Position numbers and translations under genes: made by a program. 64,000 nt of DNA, from NCBI GenBank assembly GCA_029204225.1, contig CM055095.1, positions 32,613,732 to 32,677,731 on the forward strand, written 5' to 3'. Under the pieces are notes generated by a model. The model was not told the DNA's origin. It was given only the letters and a program-made list of their open reading frames with translations, and did not search any database. Shown here piece by piece: positions 44,004-53,814 of the stretch (position 1 is its first letter; every line of letters starts with the position of its first letter). The stretch comes from Diphasiastrum complanatum (lineage: Eukaryota; Streptophyta; Lycopodiopsida; Lycopodiales; Lycopodiaceae).

Positions 44004-44453
44004 ATGTCGTCCTCTAAAATAGAGTTGGCCAATCTGCTGGGCCCCACACAGGTTTTAGATCAGTTAAATCGTATTTATTGTATTTTCATCGGTAGAATAG
44101 GCACACTTGCCACTCTACAGGCTAATACGGATGCATTCACATATGTGAGTGAGTATATAGATGAGACTTTGAAGCCTTATGCCATACAAATTTCTGCCTC
44201 AACTATCATGTGGATTCCATATAACTTGTTTAGTTATATATGAAAAGGAGATAGACCTTTTATTGCTCGTCTCAACAGATTTATTAGTCACGTGGGTAAT
44301 GATCATTACTTGGAGCTGACCAAGGATCAGCTGAAAACTTTTGATCTTGAAAGTGTAGGAAAGAAGTTTTTATCCGGTGACAATACTGTTATTTTTGTGC
44401 TTAATGAGTTTCTAGCGACTGTGGCCCACAACGAAGACAATCCTAGTGTGTTT
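44004..44453 (+). pseudogene. Unknown ORF truncated by element E3
   Basis: ATG 44004 (MSSSKIELANLLGPTQVLDQ) reads 79 codons to TGA 44241-44243, then continues in the same frame (GDRPFIARLNRFISHVGNDH, GKKFLSGDNTVIFVLNEFLA) to 44453, where GTAAGC and then minus-strand copia RT begin. GTAAG may be a genuine donor. A plausible last exon is at 48005-48135, beyond the copia element, but the phases do not match directly. No family recognised. Confidence 0.45.
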
Positions 44454-44455
44454 GT

Positions 44456-45432
44456 AAGCCTGGGTAACACCTGGCTTCTCCCAGATCCACGATCTCAAAA
44501 TGTTTCGAGATGTTTGTCTTCACCTCAGCCTTTCGAGATCCTAGGGGTTGATCCATATAGACCTCTTTGTCTAGTTCTCCATGCAAGAAGGTTGTCTTCT
44601 TGTCCACAATGTGGATCCTGAGGTCATAAGCTGCTGCATATGCAAATAACAGACGTAGAGACGAATGTTTGATGACAGGAGAGAAGGTTTCAGAGTAGTC
44701 AATACCATATCTCTGAGAAAAACCTTTCGCTACCAGTCTTGCCTTGTATTTCATCACATTTCCATCTGGTCCGTATTTGAGATTGAAGACCCATTTGCAT
44801 TTGACAGTCTTGCGCTTATGTGGTAATGGCTCCAGCATCCATACCTGGTTCTTCCTCATGGACTCCATCTCTTCGTTCATGGCTTGGATCCATCTGTCCT
44901 TCTCTGGACTTTCAATTGCTTCCTTGAAAGTCTATGGTTAGCCACTAAATCCGTAGAACTCTTCTGATGTGGAAGCTGAACTGCTTGGATTTTTGTAGCT
45001 TTTATGGTGTATCTCTTTGTTTTTGCTTCCAGGTGGTGGAATTCACATCCGGCACATATCTTACTGGCACTCTTCGTGGTCTTGTCGACCTTCTGAGAGA
45101 TCCTCCTGGGACAACTATGCCTTTGCCTTTGCCTTTGTCTGCTCTACTCGGTCCGGAACCATCTTGGTTTACAGGCTCTGCGGCAGCAGGCTATCAGATT
45201 CGTCACTCAAATGGGAGACGACTCAAAAATCTTCGTTTTCGCGTTTGTCCTCTGCTCCCTCTGTCATTGGTGGCAGGTCATAGTACCATCTCTCCAAAAC
45301 TTCGTAGCTGACAGGATCATCATTGGCCATTGTCCTGCTCTCATCGAATCTGACATCTCTCACTGTTTTCACAGTGTTTGTGTCTAGCATGTAGATTCTG
45401 TAGTATGACAAATTATTGTCATAACCTACCAA
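44456..45432 (-). pseudogene. Element E3: linker and RT fragment
   Basis: Reads KCKWVFNLKYGPDGNVMKYK, ARLVAKGFSQRYGIDYSETF and HGELDKEVYMDQPLG, then jumps to EVKTNISKHFEIVDLGEA, skipping the LYGLKQ and YVDD part. The RT catalytic site is deleted. It ends at GLQTH where the plus-strand ORF begins. Confidence 0.8.
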
Positions 45433-45465
45433 AAATCCCTGTTCGGCTTTCTCATCAAGCTTCTT

Positions 45466-46390
45466 TCAAAGCTTATTTGGAATATGTGCATAAGCTGCAC
45501 AGCCAAAGATTCTGACGTGAGACAAGTTGGGCTTTCTACCCCACCATAGCTCGTGTGGTGTCATGTGAGGGACACCAGACTTGCCTGTCCTGTTCTGGAT
45601 GTATGCGGCTGTAGCTACTGCTTCAGTCCATAGTGCCCTTGGAGCCTTCGAGTAGGCCATCATGCATCTTGCTACTTCCATCAGGGTCCTGTTCTTTTGT
45701 TCAGCAACACCATTGTGCTGCGGTGTGTAGGCTGTAGTTCTTCTATGAATGATGTCATGATCATTGCAGAAGTCAGTGAAGCGATTCGAGATGTATTCGC
45801 CACATCGATCTGTTCTGATTTGCTTCACTTTGCTGCCTGTACATCTCTCAGCCCAATTCACATATTCTGTGAATTTATCAAGTGCTTCAGATTTATTCTG
45901 AATGAAATACACTCTGGCAAATTTACTATAATCATCAATGAAGGTTATATAATACTTTGAACCTCCTACTGAGATCACGTTGAATGGTCCGCAGATGTCA
46001 GAATGCACTAGCTCCAGAATCTTGGTCGTTCTGTAGGAGTCTTTGATGAATGGAGTGCGTGACATCTTGCCCTTCAAACATGCATCATAGGTGGTCGAAC
46101 TGGTTGCATTTGAGATGCTGACCCCTGTTATTGCTCCATGATGGCTTGCTTGGTAAAGTGCCATTGAGTTCATGTGGCAGAGTCTTTTGTGCCACAGAGT
46201 GTCTGGCGAGCCATCATGAGTCTGATGCAGCTAATCTGCAGGTAGGCGGACCTTCAGATGATATAGGTTTCCTTTCCTTCTGTCTTAAGCGATCAGCGTA
46301 CTGCTCCTGGCATCAATCACATTGCATGCTTTGTCAGAAGATGTCACATGCATCCCTGCATCTGATATGATCTAGGTAAGGCTCTCAACA
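45466..46390 (-). pseudogene. Element E3: pre-integrase and integrase core
   Basis: Reads LCHMNSMALYQASHHG, YDACLKGKMSRTPF, LELVHSDICGPFNV, TFIDDYSKFARVYF, RTDRCGEYISNRF and NGVAEQKNRTLMEVA, then WWGRKPNLSHVRIFGCAAYA. The DD35E residues are present. A protease C-terminal remnant with stops lies at 46200-46390; the protease active site is deleted. Confidence 0.85.
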
Positions 46391-46400
46391 GGTACGTGAG

Positions 46401-46855
46401 CTACTTCTCAGTTGATACAACGTTCTCTGCTCCAGAGTTATGTAGTGATAGAAACAGATCCTTCATCTTCCTTATGAAAGAAGTGAGGTCTTTTCCATCC
46501 CACTGTAGATTCGTCAACTGATATTCAGCATCATGATTTGACTTCTTGATTTCATCTGAAATTTGGTGAGCAATGCATCCCACATCTCCTTAGCTTTGGA
46601 GAGTGTAGCCAGGTCAAGTGTGAGACTATCTTCGATGGAAGATGATAGCAAGGCTACTGCCTTGTCATTTTTCTCCCTCCATTTGCATAGCTCCTTGCTT
46701 GATGTTGTAGGCATCTCTTCTATGCCATCCACCCAGGGGAAGAGTCCTTCGCCCTTAAGTATCAGTGATGTCTTAACTTTCCAAGCTACAAAGTTAGGTC
46801 CTAAAGAATCAAGTATTGTGCAGATCTTGCTCTGCATGCTGCTGATTGAAGCCAT
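46401..46855 (-). pseudogene. Element E3: gag N-terminal part
   Basis: ATG 46855 (MASISSMQSKICTILDSLG). Reads FVAWKVKTSLILKGEGLFPW, WREKNDKAVALLSSSIEDS and, after a frameshift, WDGKDLTSFIRKMKDLFLSL. The zinc knuckle is missing. Confidence 0.85.
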
Positions 46856-46972
46856 TGCTTCTTGGAGTCTGTTGTCTTGTTGATGGTTGTTTGTTTGAAT
46901 GCTTGGCCTCTTGGATCTGCTAGCTTCTTGGCTACGTCAGATTATGACAAGGTTGGTAGGCTCTGATACCAC

Positions 46973-47942
46973 TGATGAGAATCGTGTGGGTTGGTGATAT
47001 GCTTTGATACCACTGATGAGAATCAAATAAGAGAAAATCGTGAATCATTTGCGACAACCACGATCCTCCTGTGACTCGGATGGAATTTGGATGCGATCGC
47101 TGGACACTACCGGCTGATTCAACATAGTTTCAACCAAGGTACGGAATTAAAATGAACAAGAGAATTCAGACACACGAAATCACAGCAAACTCATTTGCAT
47201 TCGAAATCAGACACAACAAAAAAATCATCTATATTGATCTTTCTTTGATTTCTTCAAGCACTGCATGCAAATCCACGTAGTGCGTTGGCGTGGGAGAAAC
47301 ACGGTTCTCTCACGAGTAATTGTCTCGCTTTACTAGCGGACAGTTGGATCTACAGATCCTAGACAGGAATTGTCTTTGCACGCAGGCGGACATGTATTCT
47401 ATAATTTTGTCTTGATTGCTTACTAGCATCAGACTGCTACACTGTATGTGTGCTCTCTGATACTCGTCAAGTATCATCTAGCAAGTATATAGTCACTCTA
47501 TGTAAATTTTAGATTAGAGTGATTAAACATCTACAACTAATCAGAAAATTACAAGAGTGGCAGATTAGCCACGACCTAGATTGTATCTGCTGACGTCATG
47601 TTATCAGGTCAGATATCTATACTTCTGGTGCTTGCATGATCTTGGCTGGTACTCTTTGGAGCGTGAGGGCAGCAAAAGTTTCGCAACGTTGGTTTCGTTT
47701 CCGTCGTTGTTTTTCTTTCCTTTGTTGGTTTCGTTTTTGGTCGTCTGCCTTCTCTCGTACTGGACCGCAAAAGGTTCTCGTGCCAGACCACAAAAGATTC
47801 TCGTTCGTGAATCTTTCGTGTTCGTGTCTTTCCGTCGGGTGTTCACAAAACTTTCATGCTTCGTGTCTTCTTGACTTTCGTGTTCGCGAAACCTTCATAT
47901 TTCGTGTCTCTTGACTTTCGTGTTTCGTGAACATCTTCGTCA
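46973..47942 (-). repeat. Element E3 5' LTR (left boundary firm, right tentative)
   Basis: Starts TGATGAGAATC next to the PBS. A 41-bp unit containing GATACCACTGATGAGAATC is duplicated at its end (46973 and 47014). The distal end, rich in CTTTCGTGTTTCGTGAAC-like repeats, is placed at CTTCGTCA 47942 by analogy with TG...CA ends. Confidence 0.6.
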
Positions 47943-48004
47943 AGCAGAGGGCTAAAAGCTAGCAAGGCTTTGTAAATAGAAACGTTTTCTTTCTTCACTC
48001 TCAG

Positions 48005-48135
48005 GTTTAATTGACCCTTATGAGAATGAGAGTGATGCTCGTAAATTTGCATTAGAAATGTTAAAACCAGTAAAGTCATCAGATTTGCAATCAGAGAAGT
48101 TGAAGTCTTCTCTGAAGGAATTGGACCGAATGTGA
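48005..48135 (+). pseudogene. Possible orphan last exon
   Basis: After an acceptor-like CTTCACTCTCAG the plus strand reads LIDPYENESDARKFALEMLK and SLKELDRM to a stop. It may belong to the interrupted ORF at 44004-44453. Confidence 0.3.
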
Positions 48136-48532
48136 ATAAGGATTTTGTCATTTTTTTCTTGTCGACTCTCCTAATTATCTGTTGTAATTAGATGATGTGC
48201 TTATTCTTTGAATTTAGAATTTAATTTGTTTTTGTATGATAAAATTTTTTTGGGTCGCGCCTTGGAGTGATTTTCATGCCAAGACAAAGAAACCTATCTT
48301 TTGCCACAACATACTAAAAGAAATCACCATTCTTGTAGTACTGAAATTTTAAATCACTGCATTCACATAGATAGTACTAAAATTTTCAAATCATTGCATT
48401 CACATGGATAGTACTAAAATCAGATATTAAACTCAATCACAACAATTTGCATTCACATAATCTAAAATTTTTCAATATATTTAACACAAAATCTTCAGTA
48501 TATTGTAAATAAAATCTCAGTACATGATATTT
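48136..48532. other. AT-rich spacer with a short duplication
   Basis: A 43-bp near-duplication (ATTGCATTCACATRGATAGT) at about 48355-48425. No gene seen. Confidence 0.5.
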
Positions 48533-49035
48533 TTAATTGCACTCTCTCCTTAGCCTTCTAGCTAGGTGGATATCCTTCAGGAGTATTGTGACTCTCTTTC
48601 CGTGTACTGCACACAAAAATGAGTCCTCAAAAAGTTGTGTTAGGTACATTTCTGCAGACTCTTGTATCGCAGACACAACATCTGCCGTAACTCTATTCCC
48701 CAAGGAAAATTCATCGATCATTTCTTTTACAAGCCAAATGGGGCCCTAGGTATAAAAAATATCACAAACTTCTGATATCTCCTTATATCTTGAAGCCACT
48801 TTGCGATCCTGCGCTTCCTACGCGGTCGAGGAGGTGGCGGATGCATCCTGCGGAGCTCCTTTCCAACCCAAGGTGTCGCACGAGGGGGCGGCCTACCCCT
48901 GCTATGCTCTACGGTCCTACTTGGGCCAGCTACGACAGAAGTTGGAGGTGGAGGTGGTGGTGGTGGAGATGGTGGTGGAGGTGGAGGTGGAGGTGGAGGT
49001 GAAAGTGGAGGTGGAGGTGGAGGCAGTGGAGGCAC
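48533..49035 (-). pseudogene. Histone H3/CENH3-like histone fold with a proline-repeat tail
   Basis: The minus strand encodes KRRIAKWLQDIRRYQK, FFIPRAPFG, then after a one-base frameshift (about 48735) LVKEMIDEFSLGNRVTADVV, SAIQESAEMYLTQLFEDSFL, CAVHGKRVTILLKDIHLARR and RECN stop. This aligns along the whole H3 histone fold, from alphaN (IRRYQK) to alpha3 (LARR). The region upstream is a Pro-rich low-complexity tail from a (CCWCCN)n minisatellite; no MARTK-type start is present and no ATG opens this frame. The IP after alphaN and NR.TA in loop 1 recall CENH3 more than H3, but loop 1 is not lengthened. Probably a pseudogene or an incompletely resolved divergent gene. Confidence 0.7.
48945..49030. 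repeat. (GGTGGA)n-type minisatellite
   Basis: Repeats of GGAGGTGG/GGTGGTGG; encodes poly-Pro on the minus strand and Val-Glu on the plus strand. Confidence 0.9.
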
Positions 49036-49969
49036 CCACCAGCAACGACATCATCAGACCCATCACCGGGCCGTGCCTTGGGGGTGACACGGTGGGTGTG
49101 GTGTCAATCGATATGTTCAAATCTATCGTGTCCATGCCCATTGTTGGTGGAAATGGGTCGAAGAAAGCATCTTTCAGGACCGGCGATTCACGCAATGCGG
49201 CAAGCTCCTGCTAATCCAGAAACTGCATTGTTTCTTCCCGTTTGGTTGCCATCGGGGAAGGGCTTTATTGTTGTACTTGCTGCTGTTGCGGCTGCTCTTG
49301 TTGTTGTTGTTGTTGCTGCTGCTGCTGCTGCTCCTCCTCCTCCTGTACAGCTGTTGTGTGGGTCATTTTCTCCTCAGCTTCATGCTGAGTGGCCAGATCA
49401 TCCTGAGTCGCTATTGGGCTGCGACTCCTACTCCTGTTTTTGCTCCCCCCGTCTCTCTCTCACATCGAGGGTGGCTAGTGCATCCCGATGGAGCAATGCA
49501 GCCACTCTGGGATCTCTAGCCGTTTGTTTCGTCCGTGTCATTTCCTCCGATATCGGTTAGCCTTTGAACACGTATCAGAGAATACGAAAGCTGAAAAACA
49601 GACACTCTCAAAAAACTGACACTCTGACACGAAGGGTTTTATTTTTAGTAAGTACCTCTATAAAGGTTTTGGCTTCTTTTCCAAATATAGTATGTTCTTG
49701 TCTTGGCGCATGAGTAAAGATCCTAATTGCCGGTTAGCGGAGACCTTCAAAGAAACCTAATTGAAAACTAGTAATATCAATAAAATGCATATCTCTAAAC
49801 GATTAGAACCCTAACAAGTAGTCTCAACCTTGGACATCCACAAATTTACTAACATGCATATAAAATGTGACAACGCAAGAGTAAAGTGAAAACACAACCA
49901 AATATATTAGAATAGAGTCAAAACAAAACCAACTAACTGTGTTTTCTATTTTTCATTACATAAAGTCCT
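49036..49969. other. Region between the H3-like locus and the next gene
   Basis: Apart from the trinucleotide tract, no recognisable coding motif. Confidence 0.4.
49279..49345. repeat. Compound (GTT)n(GCT)n(CCT)n microsatellite
   Basis: Trinucleotide tract; the apparent Val/Ala/Pro ORF across it is an artefact. Confidence 0.9.
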
Positions 49970-50446
49970 TTATTCCCATTGGACTCCTAATGTCCTTGTT
50001 TGTAAAAATGAAACACAAGTTTGATCTTTTTCGGCTCGTCTCCGTATCTGCGAAACCAGACACAATAACTAAGAATCCTTCTATATGTATTCAACATTAC
50101 TTTTTAAAATTCAGGAATCTAATGGAAATTAGGAGCTTACATTTTGTCCATTACGAGTGAAGACAAAATCTGCTGGCACATCAGCAAAAGTCAATCCAAG
50201 CATATGCCGAAGATCTTCTAGGCTACACTCCATATTGATATGAATTTCTCATATTTCATCATGGGGCAAATGTATGGATATCTCCACTTCTTGCTGATTC
50301 GTCTCCGCGTCCAGAGGGTCCCATCGGCCATGACCAAACTTATATCGCCTATAGATGAAACTTAAGGAGCATGTTTGACGTGAAATATGATATCTCATTG
50401 TTTCACAAGAGAGCTTACACCTTATTAAATCTCCTTTATGCTCCAT
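49970..50446 (-). pseudogene. Unrecognised gene, C-terminal exons
   Basis: Exon 50141-50446 reads RRYKFGHGRWDPLDAETNQQ, VEISIHLPHDE, an in-frame TGA (50249-50251), then CSLEDLRHMLGLTFADVPAD and FVFTRNGQN. A 93-bp intron (50048-50140, GTAAGC...TTTCGCAG) joins in phase 0 to exon 49970-50047, IRRRAEKDQTCVSFL...QWE stop. The beta-rich SLEDLR...FVFTRNGQNIRRRAE pattern looks like a ubiquitin-like fold, a guess from pattern only. One premature stop suggests decay. Confidence 0.5.
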
Positions 50447-50688
50447 TTCCTTTTAATCCCATGTGACAAATATGTTATCCAACAGTGATGATTCTGTTGC
50501 TTTCCAAGCCCACATCGTGTTTGTTTTCCTAAAGGGGACCGCCTTAAATATGGCAACAAATACGATGATCAGCATAGAGATGCTAGTGTAGACTCGTTTG
50601 GATCTGAATGTTGGCTTATATTACCAGTAATCTCTTTGAGAAGTTGCCACTCAGCATACGGCCACTTATGAGAATACGGCCACTCATG

Positions 50689-51312
50689 TCAGTTGGTCAG
50701 CATACGGCCACTCATGAGAATCGATCGTAGGCTCGAAATTGGTGCTAATTCACCCTGGCCAAAGGTTTTTTTTGGAACTTCGTACATGTGATCGTAAAAG
50801 AAAATACCCATTTTGATCAGGACAGAGGATGCCAACCCACCATATATTAGTTCTCCATATTTGGCATGTATGGCGGAGAATTTTCCAGTGAAGGACTTCA
50901 CGTTTTGCCAGTCGAAGCTATTTGAAGGAAAGACATCTGCACCAGGTATTAATGTAATATTATTATCCATTACAATGATATAATAATTCAAAGACCTAAA
51001 ATGTGACTGTATGGTTCTATCAACGATAGCCACATCCAATAAAATATCTCAACGCATGTATACGTGTTGCATATTTGCAAGGTATTCGCCGTTTTGGTCG
51101 ATCTTGAAATCGTGGATCCTTCCTTTCCATTGGTAGTCTTGGTTGTTTCACTTCCTCTTTGCAACCTTGTGAGTTCCTTTGTCTGATGGTTGCATGTAAA
51201 CCCAGTCAAAAGTTGAGAATGTATGGGGCACCCAATGCTCATTGGAATATTTGATGTGTGCAACCATGGAAGCTAGTTGATTCTTGGGCTTCTTTGATTG
51301 AGTAGAGGCCAT
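50689..51312 (-). pseudogene. Unrecognised gene, N-terminal part
   Basis: From ATG 51312 (MASTQSKKPKNQLASMVAHI) one frame runs about 205 codons with two in-frame TGA codons. It reads FSTFDWVYMQPSDKGTHKVA, YQWKGRIHDFKIDQNGEYLA, FRSLNYYIIVMDNNITLIPG, ADVFPSNSFDWQNVKSFTGK and YGELIYGGLASSVLIKMG. A (CT)n tract lies about 100 bp upstream. Probably the 5' exon of the locus at 49970-50446. No family recognised. Confidence 0.45.
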
Positions 51313-51408
51313 AATGGATGATGTAATGATAATGTAGGATATGCAAAATAGTGTGTGAAATCTTCAGATAAGGTGAACCAAAATGAAAAAAATAGAATAT
51401 TTGTGGAG

Positions 51409-51411
<3 letters not shown>

Positions 51412-51505
<94 letters not shown>
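51412..51505. repeat. (GA)n microsatellite
   Basis: About 94 bp, 100 bp upstream of the ATG at 51312. Confidence 0.98.
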
Positions 51506-51506
<1 letters not shown>

Positions 51507-52209
51507 CAAGCTTGTGAACATTCAAAATTTGAAATAATAACTACGCTCACTTAGCATATGGCTGCTAGTAGATAGACAGGCTAGTTGATGTTAATTTGTA
51601 GGCAAAGTTATTGCTTTATCTAGGGTTAATGTAGGGTTAATGTTAGAGGTGTACTTTGTGGGCCCACACTTGATTTAATTTGCATCATTGAATTTGCCAT
51701 GTCATATGGACCATTCCCTCTCAGTTGTCAATATTCTATTGGTACACGTGTCATCATTAACACTAATTATAATTAGTGAAGAGGCCCTTTTTTGAGTCCA
51801 AAAAGGGCCCTAATGGTCCAATTATAGGTCTGGGCCCTCATATGATTATTCATTACTTTACTGGCCAAGCCTGGAATGACGAGGCATAATTAATAACCAC
51901 ATACATTGGAGTGAATAGCTATCCATGTCAGGAATTATTTCGAATCCCACATACTGGACATGGACGTAACATTCTTCCTCTCTTAATCAAGTTCTGTTCT
52001 TAGAGCGAGTAGCTAGGGAAGATCCATGTTTGTATACTTTTAACTCTTTTTCATGAATCATTATCTTGAATCTGACCAACCAACCTAATCAAGCAATCAG
52101 AGATAGAACGATTTCTCAATTGTTCATCTCTGACTCAAAGTACTCTTTCAGGATCCAAAGGTACATTGAGCGATAAGTCCTCCAAATGGGTAAAATCTTC
52201 GATATATCC
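51506..52209. other. Intergenic DNA, no gene seen
   Basis: Contains GAGTCCAAAAAGGGCCCTAA near 51793, an inverted match to about 40803. Otherwise no recognisable feature. Confidence 0.5.
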
Positions 52210-52321
52210 AACTGTCATCATCATATAAACTAAGTTTTAGGACATTTGAAAGTAGCTTGCATTGATCATTGGCAAAGTTTAATCTTACTGCACCTTCATC
52301 TTTGATAGCTTGAGTGCTATT
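52210..52321 (-). pseudogene. Element F: protease fragment (left of element D)
   Basis: The minus strand reads STQAIKDEGAVRLNFANDQC and KLLSNVLKL, a copia protease region. It ends at the target duplication CTATT (52317-52321) and continues in frame at 58564 on the other side of element D. Confidence 0.7.
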
Positions 52322-53058
52322 TGTGATGAATTGAAAAAGATTATCTATGTTAGATATAGGGGTCTTATGTTTTTTACATCAAGCATCTAGGTGTAGGATG
52401 TTGATAGGAATAAATTTGGCATAGATGGCAAATTATGCATTTCCACTTGTAATGCCACTATTGAGCCAAAATAGAGTAAGAGGCTAAACACTTGCTAATT
52501 AGAGTGTAGACAAGTGTAAAGTTTTTGTTTGATGAATTCCAAGAGGTCCAATAGGATATAGAGGTGGAACCTTGTGAGGTCCAATAGGAAATTGAGGTGT
52601 GCTTGAATATAGTCCAATAGAATTAAGAGGTGCATAGATCAATGATCCAATAGGATCAAGAGGTGACAAAATGTGGTCCAATCATAGTTAAGCATAGTGG
52701 TAGCTCGTGGACCTACTAGTATCATTGTACTCCTCATTTTGAAATCAATTGATTTGGTGATTTCATGGATTTTGTGAGTTTTTGGATTTCTAGCTTTCTC
52801 TCTCTACCCGAGAGCTCTTGATGCATTTTCTCTCTCTACCCGAGGAGAGCAGCTTGTTTTTACTTAGATTATTTTTTGAATACTTCCCACACGTGTGAGT
52901 GAGAGTTGGGAGTGATTGAATGCATGTAGTAGTGTGTTTTTGCCATAGGATTCAAGATTGATCTTGAATCTCAATCTAGTCTTGATCTTGGTGCATCTAC
53001 ACACCTTAGGAGATCACAAGTACATGTAGTGGACAGTCCACACGTGTGAAAATCAACA
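52322..53058 (+). repeat. Element D 5' LTR
   Basis: 737 bp, TGTGATGAATTG...AATCAACA. CACACGTGTG at 52888-52897 and 53039-53048. Confidence 0.97.
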
Positions 53059-53071
53059 TGGTATCAGAGCC
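53059..53071 (+). promoter_or_regulatory. Element D primer-binding site (tRNA-iMet)
   Basis: TGGTATCAGAGCC immediately after the LTR. Confidence 0.95.
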
Positions 53072-53814
53072 TACCTAAGGTTACCATGCATTTTGATCCA
53101 TCTAAGTGAAAAAATTTCATCAATCTTGAGCTAGAAATTGTCAAGGCCCATTTTCCTAGCTATCTTGTTCAATCTTGGATCAAAAGAGATCAAAAGGACA
53201 TTGATTGGGTCTGACCTGGTACTGTATGGAATCAGGTGCTCAGACACGTGTGAGGAACATCCAATTTCAGTTTGGAAGTCCTCTCTCATGTTTGATCCAT
53301 TTATCTTGCTTGGTAGCTTGTTTTGAAGCTATTTTTGTCTAGTTTCTGTTGCAATCAGTTTCATTCCATTTGGTTGAGCCAATCAAAAGTTATAAGATTT
53401 TGAAGAGGGTTAGGTAGGGCACCTAGACCTGGGTGGACACATTTGGTTTGGTCAAGAGATTGCTTGGTTGATCCAAAATCATAGTTGTATGCTTGCCAAT
53501 CTCATCTATATTTGATCTAAGCACTGTTTTGAGATCTTAGCCATTTTGTTTCATGCAATATCATTGTATCTGAGTCAAATTTGGTTTCTTAGTGTATTTC
53601 ACACGTGCTAAGAGTGTTGGATCCTAACTTTGCCTATACTCCATCATTTGATGTGAAATAGATCTTGTTTTAGAGAGATTTGTGTAGCTAGTGAGAATCA
53701 ATTCACAAATTGTTGTAAGATCTTTCATAGGAGGAGATAGTACTCAATTATTGAATCCTATTGAAAGTGTGTAACAACATTTATTGTTCATCATCTGAGT
53801 TTTCTTCACTTCAA

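Larger units (their letters stand above)
44456..47942 (-). mobile_element. Ty1-copia element E3, 3'-truncated
   Basis: Minus strand. 5' LTR about 46973-47942, PBS 46959-46971, gag, integrase and RT. The left end stops inside RT at about 44456, so the rest of RT, RNase H and the 3' LTR are missing. Related to E2 in gag and in carrying a duplicated PBS. Confidence 0.8.

Noticed and set aside
44454-48004. Clean splicing of 44453 to 48005
   Set aside because: Phases do not agree: phase-0 joining gives an immediate stop. Reported only as a possibility.
48801-49214. 137-aa plus-strand ORF over the proline-repeat region
   Set aside because: The Val-Glu repeat is the antisense of the minisatellite; the minus strand carries the histone-fold homology.
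49078-49560. 160-aa Val/Ala/Pro-rich plus-strand ORF
   Set aside because: Produced by a (GTT)(GCT)(CCT) trinucleotide tract; no motif outside it.
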